A stretch of DNA of 64,000 nt, taken from CAZYVD01 sp964651045 (GTDB lineage: Bacteria; Zhuqueibacterota; QNDG01; DSAB01). A model generated the notes under the pieces. The model was not told the DNA's origin and did no database searches. It saw only the letters and a program-made list of their open reading frames with translations. Below, piece by piece: positions 44,061 to 51,556 of the stretch. Numbering within the stretch: the stretch's first letter is position 1; each line of letters begins with the position of its first letter. The DNA lies in the NCBI GenBank assembly GCA_964651045.1, contig CAZYVD010000008.1, forward strand, positions 1 through 64,000, given 5' to 3'. The position numbers and the translations under genes were made by a program.

Positions 44061-44089
44061 TTGACAATGCGTAAAAATATTATTATTTT
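44061..44089 (+). promoter_or_regulatory. sigma70-type promoter of the second ssb
   Basis: TTGACA (44061-44066), 17 bases, TATTTT (44084-44089); a TATTAT lies three bases earlier. It gives the second ssb its own start, 46-70 bases before the coding region. Confidence 0.5.
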
Positions 44090-44134
44090 TAGCATTGATA
44101 GTAAGTTTTCTAAATAATATAAATGGAGGTCATG

Positions 44135-44554
44135 ATGGCCAAGGGAAGAGGAACAGTAAACAAAGTCATTTTGGTTGGTAGATTGGGTGCAGATCCGGAG
44201 TTAAAATATACTGCTTCTGGAAGAGCAAATGCAAGATTCAATCTTGCCACAAATCGGTTTTGGAAAGACCAGGATGGAAATAGAAAGGAGGAGACCGATT
44301 GGCACAGAATATCTGCGTGGGGCAAACTTGCAGAAGTAATTGGTGAATGGTTAAAAAAGGGAAGTCTTGTCTATATAGAGGGAAGGCTTCAGACACGGTC
44401 ATTTGAAGACTCTAATGGCGTTAAGAAGTGGATTACAGAAGTAGTCGCAGAAGATCTGGAGATGTTGGGAGGGAAAGGGGAAGGACAGATAGAAGAAGCG
44501 CCTCCAAACATACCGGTTGAAGGTGAGAGTGAAGATGAAGAGGTGCCCTTCTGA
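44135..44554 (+). CDS. ssb: single-stranded DNA-binding protein (stand-alone copy)
   Basis: A 139-residue SSB. The OB fold spans about residues 5-108: NKVILVGRLGADPELKY, ARFNLATNRFW, TDWHRISAWGKLAEVI, GSLVYIEGRLQTRSFED, WITEVVAEDLEML. An acidic tail ends in DEEVPF, the standard partner-binding tip. ATG 44135 is set by GGAGG with a five-base spacer; two earlier in-frame ATGs overlap that site. It has its own promoter and terminator. With the normal tip, this copy is more likely than the operon copy to be the main replication and repair SSB. Confidence 0.94.
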   Translation: MAKGRGTVNKVILVGRLGADPELKYTASGRANARFNLATNRFWKDQDGNRKEETDWHRISAWGKLAEVIGEWLKKGSLVYIEGRLQTRSFEDSNGVKKWITEVVAEDLEMLGGKGEGQIEEAPPNIPVEGESEDEEVPF

Positions 44555-44566
44555 TAAATAGAAAAT

Positions 44567-44603
44567 AAAAAGGCCAGTACATTACCCCTGGCCTTTTTAT
44601 TTT
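44567..44603 (+). terminator. intrinsic terminator of the second ssb
   Basis: GGCCAG (44572-44577) pairs with CTGGCC (44588-44593), extended by AAAA/TTTT pairs, and is followed by TTTTTATTTT. It lies 13 bases after the ssb stop. Confidence 0.9.
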
Positions 44604-44721
44604 CTCTCCTCTATAACTATATAATATTCTTGCCAATATAGAACTTTTTAAAACAACGTCTTGCCTCAAAAAAAATGTAGCCGAAGATACTGGCAAGAGA
44701 TACAAATTATCCTCTAAAAAC

Positions 44722-44760
44722 AAATCCCCCTATAATCCCCCTTTGACAAAGGGGGATATT
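44722..44760. repeat. C/G-run palindrome, REP-like
   Basis: ATCCCCCTTTG (44735-44745) and CAAAGGGGGAT (44747-44757) form a perfect inverted repeat around a single base. An AATCCCCC copy lies 11 bases to the left. The shape, a CCCCC arm, TTTG centre and GGGGG arm, resembles small dispersed palindromes that I recall from many bacterial genomes. The family assignment is from memory, and this window has one copy. Confidence 0.6.
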
Positions 44761-45078
44761 AAATGCTGTAGGGATGATGAAAAGTAATATAGTTTTTCCT
44801 ATATGATCGCCCAGTATATCTATGCCGGGCGTGCTCCTGAGTTTCGGCAAATTCTTAACTAAAAGTCGAATACTCAATTCATTTCAGGAATTCAGGCTTG
44901 TTTGGTAACCCATCTGTGTTAAAAGCTCTGTTTTGATAATGACAAAATCGATGAGATTAGATCATGCATGATAGATACAAAATGATTGACAAGAGAAAAT
45001 GTGCATGAACCTTCAAATTCAGATCACTTACCAGATAGAGGAATGAAAGATTGGATAGGATAAGTCTGTTAGTTTTCA

Positions 45079-45140
45079 TTTTGGATTGCGACGCCTTGGC
45101 GTCGCTTTTAAAAGCGGCAGAATGCCAGTGCAATCCAAAA
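45079..45140. repeat. 62-base branched palindromic element
   Basis: An 11-base perfect outer stem, TTTTGGATTGC (45079-45089) with GCAATCCAAAA (45130-45140), encloses three further palindromes. They are GACGCC-TT-GGCGTC (45090-45103), GCTTTTAAAAGC (45104-45115) and GGCA-GAA-TGCC (45116-45126). Almost every base is in a stem, as in a cloverleaf, but it is not a tRNA. A single copy is seen in the window. Confidence 0.75.
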
Positions 45141-45196
45141 AAAGAGAATACTTATTTTTTTAGTATAGTATATATAGAGATTTTCAATATCATTCC

Positions 45197-45210
45197 CAAA
45201 CTGCAGTTTG
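45197..45210. repeat. 14-base perfect palindrome
   Basis: CAAACTGCAGTTTG, preceded by TTCC and followed by AGAG, looks like a slightly decayed copy of the CCCAAACT...AGTTTGGG type of palindromic repeat. The link to that repeat is from memory only. Confidence 0.5.
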
Positions 45211-45371
45211 AGAGTTAGAAAATATTTGGTCCTTGTGCCCATAATTAATTCTCCTGTTTTATGGTTACATCTATTATGAGACAACGACCAATTTTTTTAA
45301 AAGTTCAATTCCTCTAAAGTTACTTTATTTTTGAGTCAATGCGGTGAACCGGATATTTGAAAATAATTTGT

Positions 45372-45405
45372 TGCATAATTTAAGATAATATATTATAATA
45401 TATTG
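45372..45405 (+). promoter_or_regulatory. promoter of the TlpA-like gene with an 18-base palindrome over the -10
   Basis: TTGCAT (45372-45377), 17 bases, TATAAT (45395-45400, perfect -10). An 18-base perfect palindrome, AATATATTATAATATATT (45388-45405), covers the -10 box and could be a repressor operator or just an AT-rich coincidence. A GGAGG ribosome site follows before ATG 45432. Confidence 0.65.
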
Positions 45406-45431
45406 ATATTAATTTAAATTATGGAGGAATC

Positions 45432-46307
45432 ATGAAGAATCTGATTATCGTCTCTTTTATTATGCTATTTTTATCTGTGAGCCTTGTTGCTCAGGATGAT
45501 GTGATGAGACAGATTTATCAATTTTACAAAGATGCAAAATATGAAGAGGCTCTAAAACTGGTCGACAAGACAATTCAAGAAAAGGGAGAGTCGCCACAGT
45601 TAATGCAGTTCAAGTATTACATCTTGAAGAACCTGGAAAGATATCAGGATGCATTGAACATAATAGTCGAACAGGAAAAGAATTCTAAAAGAAAATCCCC
45701 ATGGAATTGTATAGAAATTGCAGACCTATATCTTAAGATGAACAACAGCGACAAGAGTCTTGAATGGCTTCAGGAAGCAGTCAACAGAGGTTTTATCGAT
45801 TATCATACACTAGAGAGTGACGATTTTAAATTAATTAAAGGTGATGAGAGATTTGCCAATCTTATTACAAAAATAAAGGACAACCTTGGAATTGGGAAGC
45901 CTGCGAAGGATTTTACTGTAGAACTTACAAATGGTGAAAAGTTTGTTCTTTCAAAACAGAAGGGTAAGGTTGTGCTGATTGATTTCTGGGCGAGCTGGTG
46001 CGGACCGTGCAGGGCAGAGATGCCAAATGTCAAAAAGCTATATGAGAAATATGGTCCAAAGGGTCTTGTGATTATCGGGATAAGTCTCGATAACAGCAAG
46101 GAGGATATGGAAAAGTATATTAAGGAAAGTGGCCTGAGTTGGAATTTTGCATTTTCAGGCAAGGGATGGAAAGATGAAACTGCCGAAATGTATGGAGTTA
46201 ATTCGATTCCATCTATGTGGCTCGTGGACAGGGATGGAATTCTGTACCAGTTTGGTCTGAGAGGAGAAAAGCTTGAAGAGGCAGTTGCAGAACTAATCTC
46301 AAAATAA
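45432..46307 (+). CDS. TlpA/ResA-like thioredoxin with N-terminal helical repeats
   Basis: A 291-residue secreted protein. A signal peptide ends near residue 20 (VSLVAQ). A TPR-like helical part follows (about 22-145), and then a thioredoxin domain (about 155-291) with the active site WASWCGPCRAEMP near 192 and the cis-Pro segment NSIPSMWLVD near 256. The WCGPC site fits thiol-disulfide reduction in the periplasm, as in TlpA/ResA, which keep cytochrome or other cysteines reduced. The gene has its own promoter and terminator. TPR-thioredoxin fusions are common in Bacteroidota-like groups. The partner is unknown. Confidence 0.88.
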   Translation: MKNLIIVSFIMLFLSVSLVAQDDVMRQIYQFYKDAKYEEALKLVDKTIQEKGESPQLMQFKYYILKNLERYQDALNIIVEQEKNSKRKSPWNCIEIADLYLKMNNSDKSLEWLQEAVNRGFIDYHTLESDDFKLIKGDERFANLITKIKDNLGIGKPAKDFTVELTNGEKFVLSKQKGKVVLIDFWASWCGPCRAEMPNVKKLYEKYGPKGLVIIGISLDNSKEDMEKYIKESGLSWNFAFSGKGWKDETAEMYGVNSIPSMWLVDRDGILYQFGLRGEKLEEAVAELISK

Positions 46308-46321
46308 GGTTAACCGTTAAT

Positions 46322-46360
46322 AAAATATGCGGCACACATCTTGAGTGTGCCGCATATTTT
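46322..46360. terminator. bidirectional terminator, 16-base perfect stem
   Basis: AAAATATGCGGCACAC (46322-46337) pairs perfectly with GTGTGCCGCATATTTT (46345-46360) around a 7-base loop. The A- and T-runs at its ends serve both strands. It lies between the convergent TlpA-like and DPP IV-like genes. Confidence 0.92.
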
Positions 46361-46404
46361 AATATTAAATAAGATTTGTATTGTTGCACGATTCTATTAC
46401 ACTT

Positions 46405-48927
46405 CTACTTTTTCCCCTTACCATTCATCTCTTTTTCTCTGGTTATCTCGATAATATCCACACTTTTTGGACAGTCTCCAATAAGATATCTGCAAAAATA
46501 GTCCGCTCTCAGCCAGAAAAAATATTCATTCATGTTTCCGTAGCCGTGCCTTTGACCAGGGAACAGGAAGAAATCGAATCGTTTGTTGGCCTTAATAAGG
46601 GCATTGGCAAGTCTGATTGTATTTGCCGGATGAACATTGTTGTCTATGTCACCAGTACATATAAGCAGATGACCCTTGAGATTTTTAGCGATTTCTGAAT
46701 TTTTGTCTATGTCATACTTAAATGTAACGTTTCCCTCATCGTCTGTAACCTCTTTTACTCCATGATGTTTCTCACTCCACCAGCGGTTGTAAATGTTATT
46801 TTCATGATTTCCAGAAGAGGAAACAGCTACCTTGAAGAAATCGGGATATACGAGCATGGCAGCGGTTGACATGAAACCTCCACCAGAATGTCCAAAAATG
46901 CCGACCTTATCAATATCTATAAAGGAATATCGGGCTGCAAGTTGTTCTATTGCCCTTTTCTTGTCTGCAAGACCATAGTCCCTGAGGTTTCCATATCCAT
47001 AGTTGTGGTACCACTTGGAACGGCTTGGATGTCCTCCTCTGTTTCCCACTGTAATTACTATGAATCCGAGTTGAGCAAGTCTATCTGTCCTGTCCATTCT
47101 TGTAGAAAAGGATTTATAGACTGCCTCTGTCTGAGGTCCTGGATATACATATTCAATGATTGGATATTTTTTTGTTGAATCAAAATCGAATGGCTTGTAC
47201 ATAACACCATAGAGGTCTGTTATTCCGTCTGCGGCCTTGACCTTGAAGGGTTGTGGAAATTTATATCCTGCCTCCATAAGAAGAGATAGATCTGCTGTTT
47301 CAAGCTCAAGTATTTTATTTCCTCTGTTGTCAAATAGTGCTGATTTTGGTACTGTGTTTACTCGAGAGTAGTTATCGATAAAGAATCTGTTTGAATCGCA
47401 CATACGGATCCTGTGGTTGAAGTTACCGGGGTTAAGGAGCCTAAGGCCAGTGCCGTCGAAATTTATCCTGTAAAGATGGCTGTAATAGGGATCTTCACCT
47501 TCTTCTTTCCCATTTGCTATAAAGTATAACACCCGGTTCTTTTCATCTATACCTGCTATTGCGTCGCAGTGGAAGGGTCCTGATGTGATCTGATTTTTCA
47601 GGTTTCCATCTCCATCATAAAGATAGAAGTGGCCCCAACCATCCCTTTCAGACCAGTGGATCATCTCCCTGCCGTTGTCTATGAGTCTTAGTGGTCTGGT
47701 TTCTACATAGGTGTTGAGTCTCTCCTCTATTAGTACTTTAACATCACCACTCTTTGTGTCTGCCACACATATATCGATTCTCTTAAGGTCTCTGCTTGTT
47801 CGTGTAAAATAAAGTTTATCAGAAGTTTCTGCCAGCCACAGCCTGGGCCTATAATCGTCGTCTCTGTATTTTTGGAGGTATGGAGCGCTCAGGATGTTGA
47901 GGGTCTGATCAACAAATCTTTCAGACTTGACCTTTATTTTTTCTTTTGACGGAAAATCGAAAATCAAGATCTCATGCTGTGGGGCCTCCTTTTCGCCAGG
48001 CATATGGTACTTGTATGTCTCCAGTGTTGGTCTTGGTTCGGCAATAGAGTTTATAACCCAGAGTTCTTTGACCTTTCTGCTGTCTGTGCGAATCATTGCA
48101 AATTTTTTTGAATCTCTCGACCACAGGATGCTGACAGGTTTTCTTTTATCCTTATTCTTTTCCTTGTCGACATTAGTTTCACCCCAGGTTCTTATTTCGT
48201 AGCCATAATATTCAACACCATCTGTTGTCAATTGATGTTCTACTATTGTAGAATCTTCCTCATCTTCTAATGCCTTTAGATAATTTTCCCAGTCCATCCA
48301 GTATAGATTGTGGTGTCTTGCAAATATGACCTTTTGGCTGTCTGGTGCAATGGATGCCCATTTTGGTCGCTTGGGTGGTTTTTCATAATCTTTGAGATGT
48401 GTGAGTTTTCCAGTTTTAAGATCATACTCAAAGTAGTAAATCTTTTTCTTCTCTTCCTTTTTTTTCTTCTCTTTTTCTTTTTTCTTCTCTTTTTTTTCTT
48501 CCTTTTTCTTTTCTTCTGCCTTCTCTTCCTGAGAGCTTTCTACTTCAAAACGGATTGCTGTTTCACCCTTAACAAACTTTATCTTTTTAATTGGAATGTG
48601 CTGAGCATCATACGGATCTTTTATTATTTTAGTCAGCATTGCAGCCATTTTTGCATTATCGAATATTGGGGATTTTCTCTTTCTTACAGGATCTACAATA
48701 TAAAACGTCTTACCCTCTGGAGTCTCATATAGATACCAGAACCTGTCGCTGAGTTTGAGCCAGTGAGGATCGACAGATGTGCTGAATACCATCTTCTTGA
48801 TTTTTTCTGGAGAAAATCGTGCTGCAAGTTTGTAGTTTGCCTTTGTGACAGGAGTGTTTTGAGACAGGGAAAATCCTGTAAAAACAAAGATTAATAACAA
48901 CAATAGAAAGATGTATTTTCTCTTCAT
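46405..48927 (-). CDS. DPP IV-like S9 peptidase, secreted, with Lys/Glu-rich insert
   Basis: An 840-residue peptidase with a signal peptide (about residues 1-22), a DPP IV-type propeller (about 60-560) and a hydrolase domain (about 590-830). The nucleophile is in GHSGGGFMSTA near 687, the Asp in TGDIDNNVHPANT near 770 and the His in GQRHGYGN near 801. Family members cut X-Pro or similar dipeptides from peptides outside the cytoplasm. Residues about 131-161 are almost only Lys and Glu, an insert between propeller blades that is unusual for the family. It follows prfA by 21 bases, so it may be cotranscribed. Confidence 0.9.
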   Translation of the reverse strand: MKRKYIFLLLLLIFVFTGFSLSQNTPVTKANYKLAARFSPEKIKKMVFSTSVDPHWLKLSDRFWYLYETPEGKTFYIVDPVRKRKSPIFDNAKMAAMLTKIIKDPYDAQHIPIKKIKFVKGETAIRFEVESSQEEKAEEKKKEEKKEKKKEKEKKKKEEKKKIYYFEYDLKTGKLTHLKDYEKPPKRPKWASIAPDSQKVIFARHHNLYWMDWENYLKALEDEEDSTIVEHQLTTDGVEYYGYEIRTWGETNVDKEKNKDKRKPVSILWSRDSKKFAMIRTDSRKVKELWVINSIAEPRPTLETYKYHMPGEKEAPQHEILIFDFPSKEKIKVKSERFVDQTLNILSAPYLQKYRDDDYRPRLWLAETSDKLYFTRTSRDLKRIDICVADTKSGDVKVLIEERLNTYVETRPLRLIDNGREMIHWSERDGWGHFYLYDGDGNLKNQITSGPFHCDAIAGIDEKNRVLYFIANGKEEGEDPYYSHLYRINFDGTGLRLLNPGNFNHRIRMCDSNRFFIDNYSRVNTVPKSALFDNRGNKILELETADLSLLMEAGYKFPQPFKVKAADGITDLYGVMYKPFDFDSTKKYPIIEYVYPGPQTEAVYKSFSTRMDRTDRLAQLGFIVITVGNRGGHPSRSKWYHNYGYGNLRDYGLADKKRAIEQLAARYSFIDIDKVGIFGHSGGGFMSTAAMLVYPDFFKVAVSSSGNHENNIYNRWWSEKHHGVKEVTDDEGNVTFKYDIDKNSEIAKNLKGHLLICTGDIDNNVHPANTIRLANALIKANKRFDFFLFPGQRHGYGNMNEYFFWLRADYFCRYLIGDCPKSVDIIEITREKEMNGKGKK

Positions 48928-48948
48928 TTTTTTCTCCTTTCAGTTTGT

Positions 48949-50043
48949 TCATAATCTCGATACATTCATCTTTTCTTCCTGCTCGGCGATCTGCATCTTT
49001 TCTATGATCTCATCAAGATCGCCAGCCATGATCTGCTGCAGTTTATAGAGCGTAAGGTTGATGCGGTGATCGGTAACCCTTCCCTGTGGGAAATTGTATG
49101 TACGGATTTTAGCGCTTCTGTCTCCTGATCCTATTATTGATCGTCTATTAGCGGCAATTTTGGCCTCTTCCTCTTTCTTCTTTTTATCAAAGAGGCGGGC
49201 CCTTAAGACCCTCATTGCCTTTGCCTTGTTTTTATGCTGCGACTTCTCATCCTGACATGTGACAACTATACCTGTTGGAATGTGAGTTATCCTGACTGCA
49301 GAGTCGGTTGTGTTTACACTCTGTCCGCCCGGTCCTGATGAACGATAGACATCTATTCTGATGTCTTTCTGTTCGATTTCAATATCAACCTCATCCGCCT
49401 CTGGAAGTACTACAACAGAAGCTGCAGAAGTGTGCACCCTTCCTCCTGTTTCGGTTTCTGGGATACGCTGTACCCTGTGGACTCCATTTTCATACTTCAA
49501 TTTGCCGTAGACATCTTCGCCTGTTACAGAAAATATAATTTCTTTAAATCCTCCAAGTTCTGTAGGACTGGTGCTCATGATTTCAGATCTCCATCCCTTT
49601 CTCTCGATGTATTTAGAGTACATCCTGTATAGATCTGCTGCAAAGAGTGCAGCCTCTTCGCCTCCTGTGCCAGATCTGATTTCCATGATAACATTTTTAC
49701 TGTCGCTCGGATCTTTTGGTATTAGCAGCCTCTTTAGTGCAATCTGAACCTCTTCCCTCTTTTTCTCATACTCTTGAAGTTCTTCCCTTGCAAGTTCTTT
49801 TAACTCCTGGTCGTTGGAGGATCGAACTATCTCTCTGTCCTCTTCTATTCTTTTTACTATCTCTCTATACTCTTCAGTTTTCTCGGCAATTTCAGAGAGA
49901 TGCTTATACTCTCTGGTAAGGCTGGCAAGTCTTTCTGGATTGTTTAGAGTCGATGGATCTTCTAGAGACTTTTCGACCTCTTCGAGTCTTGCCTCAAGGA
50001 GCGATGTTTTTTCAAGAAGAGGGTCTTTATCGATTGGTTCCAT
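48949..50043 (-). CDS. prfA: peptide chain release factor 1
   Basis: A 364-residue RF1. The stop-codon reading motif is PxT (RIPETETGGRVHTS near residue 190), and the catalytic loop is GPGGQSVNTTDSAVR near 230. The coiled N-terminal domain (about 1-105) and the C-terminal RNA-hydrolase domain are complete. PxT, not SPF, distinguishes it from RF2; it reads UAA and UAG. The prmC gene, often next in line, is absent; a DPP IV-like gene follows instead. The yqhQ-like gene lies 12 bases upstream. Confidence 0.97.
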   Translation of the reverse strand: MEPIDKDPLLEKTSLLEARLEEVEKSLEDPSTLNNPERLASLTREYKHLSEIAEKTEEYREIVKRIEEDREIVRSSNDQELKELAREELQEYEKKREEVQIALKRLLIPKDPSDSKNVIMEIRSGTGGEEAALFAADLYRMYSKYIERKGWRSEIMSTSPTELGGFKEIIFSVTGEDVYGKLKYENGVHRVQRIPETETGGRVHTSAASVVVLPEADEVDIEIEQKDIRIDVYRSSGPGGQSVNTTDSAVRITHIPTGIVVTCQDEKSQHKNKAKAMRVLRARLFDKKKKEEEAKIAANRRSIIGSGDRSAKIRTYNFPQGRVTDHRINLTLYKLQQIMAGDLDEIIEKMQIAEQEEKMNVSRL

Positions 50044-50055
50044 TTTTTTCTCTGT

Positions 50056-50976
50056 TTATGAGTTGTATATTACTACATCAGGGTCGACATTTTCTCCTAA
50101 GGCGCTCTTTAATGCTATTAGTCCGACTTCGAGCTGGCTGTCGTCCGGCTCTTTTGTCGTTATCCTTTGAAGCCAGAGGCCTGGTGCCACGACTATTTTT
50201 GAAATCCATGCACCAAACCTGGTTTCTGAGAGTCGAATGATCTCATAAGAGATACCGCCTATAATAGGAATGAACAGGAAGCGTATTAGTCTGTCACCAA
50301 CATCCTGTGGTCTTCCAAGAAATACAAAGACTACAAGAGCGACTAAGATTACTACCAAGAGAAAACTCGTACCACACCTAGGATGGTGTGTTTTGAAGGG
50401 TTTTACACCTTCTAACGTGAGGGGCATTCCATTCTCATAGGCATAGATTGTCTTGTGTTCTGCACCGTGATATTCGAAAACCCTTCTTATCTCTTTCCAT
50501 AAACTGATAAGACCGAGATACAGGAGAAAGAGAGCAAGGCGAATAGTACCGTCTATCAGGTTAAACAGCAGCCCACCTTTTACACCGGTTAATTCTGTTA
50601 ATAACAAGGGAAGATAAAAGAAGAAGGCGATTCCCAAAATCAAAGAGAAGACAACTGTTACTCCCAGAAGTAGTTTTGATCCCCCGCCCTTACTTTTTTT
50701 AGATCTTTTTGTTTTTTCCTCTTCTATTGCAATTTCACCCGAAAAATTTAATGCCCTGATTCCAAGAACTAATGATTCAATTAGAATAACACCACCTCTG
50801 ATAAATGGGAGGCCGAGCAATTTAAATCGTTTTGTATAGGATCGAAATGGGTCTCTTTTCAGTACTATTTTGTTGTCTCCTCTCCTTACTGCAACAGCAA
50901 CATACTCCGGTGAGCGCATCATTACACCTTCTATTACTGCCTGACCTCCGACGTGTATTTTTTTTGCTTTACTCAT
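50056..50976 (-). CDS. DUF1385 membrane protein (YqhQ-like)
   Basis: A 306-residue membrane protein of the DUF1385/YqhQ family. It starts with the conserved VGGQAVIEGVMMRSP. Membrane segments are at about residues 105-130, 145-165, 205-225 and 235-255. The conserved EYHGAEHKTIYAYE near 168 and HPRCGTSFLL near 198 are typical and suggest a metal or ligand site. Function unknown in all bacteria I know of. It lies between rpmE and prfA, which is its usual place in many genomes, so it may be expressed with translation genes. Confidence 0.9.
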   Translation of the reverse strand: MSKAKKIHVGGQAVIEGVMMRSPEYVAVAVRRGDNKIVLKRDPFRSYTKRFKLLGLPFIRGGVILIESLVLGIRALNFSGEIAIEEEKTKRSKKSKGGGSKLLLGVTVVFSLILGIAFFFYLPLLLTELTGVKGGLLFNLIDGTIRLALFLLYLGLISLWKEIRRVFEYHGAEHKTIYAYENGMPLTLEGVKPFKTHHPRCGTSFLLVVILVALVVFVFLGRPQDVGDRLIRFLFIPIIGGISYEIIRLSETRFGAWISKIVVAPGLWLQRITTKEPDDSQLEVGLIALKSALGENVDPDVVIYNS

Positions 50977-51054
50977 TTACGTTCCCTATTAAATATAAAA
51001 AACGGAATACAGCCGCTGAGTGCTATATTCCGTATGTAGCTTTCAATTGATTTA

Positions 51055-51282
51055 CTATGAAGATTTATTTTTGATTTCCTTGTTGTGCAGTTTATATTTT
51101 CTGAGATATTTTTCAACCCGTCCTGCAGAATCAACGAGCTTTTGCTTACCAGTGAAGAATGGATGGCAGTTTGAGCATATTTCTACATTGATCGACTCTA
51201 CAGTGGATCTTGTTTCAAAAGTATTTCCACATGCACAGGTCACTTTGCATTTAGTATATTTTGGATGAATATCTTTTTTCAA
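51055..51282 (-). CDS. rpmE: 50S ribosomal protein L31, zinc-binding form
   Basis: A 75-residue L31. It starts MKKDIHPKYTKCKVTCACG and carries CSNCHPFFTGKQKLVD; the Cys pairs form the zinc site of the C+ form. The start is TTG at 51282, with GGAGG nine bases upstream. A 273-base space before it may hold a leader and its own promoter. The C+ form is normally replaced by a C- form in zinc starvation; no C- copy is in the window. Confidence 0.95.
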   Translation of the reverse strand: MKKDIHPKYTKCKVTCACGNTFETRSTVESINVEICSNCHPFFTGKQKLVDSAGRVEKYLRKYKLHNKEIKNKSS

Positions 51283-51537
51283 CTTTAAAACCTCCGATTA
51301 TGAATCTAACAGACGTCAATTTAACAAATCGATATAATTTAATCAAGTAAAAAAGTAATCTTAATTGGAAAACGGAACCAACATGGTACCCCCCTGGTGG
51401 AGTTGAAAGTGTTTGGGAGAAGAGAGGCATAGAATATTTTATAAAAGATCGTTTTTAAAAACCATGCAGAAATGTATAGATACAGAACATCAACATCAAA
51501 AGGTGATGAAATTTAAAATAGTGTTTTATTTTGTCAA
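51283..51537 (-). promoter_or_regulatory. promoter and long leader of rpmE
   Basis: On the minus strand TTGACA (51537-51532), 16 bases, TAAATT (51515-51510) lie 15-25 bases after the rho stop codon. The transcript would carry a leader of more than 200 bases before rpmE. It contains a GC-rich patch at about 51378-51415 in otherwise AT-rich DNA, which may fold. L31 leaders with autoregulatory structure are known in several bacterial groups; whether this is one is inference. Confidence 0.45.
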
Positions 51538-51556
51538 AAATTGATCTGAAAGATTT

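Larger units (their letters stand above)
44604..45431. other. 830-bp intergenic region with palindromic repeats
   Basis: No convincing gene is present. The region holds three different palindromic elements (44722-44760, 45079-45140, 45197-45210), a 12-base perfect palindrome ATCATGCATGAT (44961-44972), and the promoter of the TlpA-like gene at its right end. Short open frames such as one at 44803-44862 show no family resemblance. It may be the scar of a decayed gene or a landing site of small repeats. Confidence 0.7.

Noticed and set aside
44808..44831. CGCCC...GGGCG inverted repeat as a possible terminator or transposon end
   Set aside because: Only five pairs with a 14-base loop and no T-run.
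44803..44862. A 19-codon frame (MIAQYIYAG...) in the repeat-rich gap
   Set aside because: Too short, no ribosome site, no homologue known to me.
48310..48732. Phe- and Leu-rich plus-strand frame opposite the DPP IV-like gene
   Set aside because: It is the complement of the Lys/Glu run; the hydrophobic look is an artefact.
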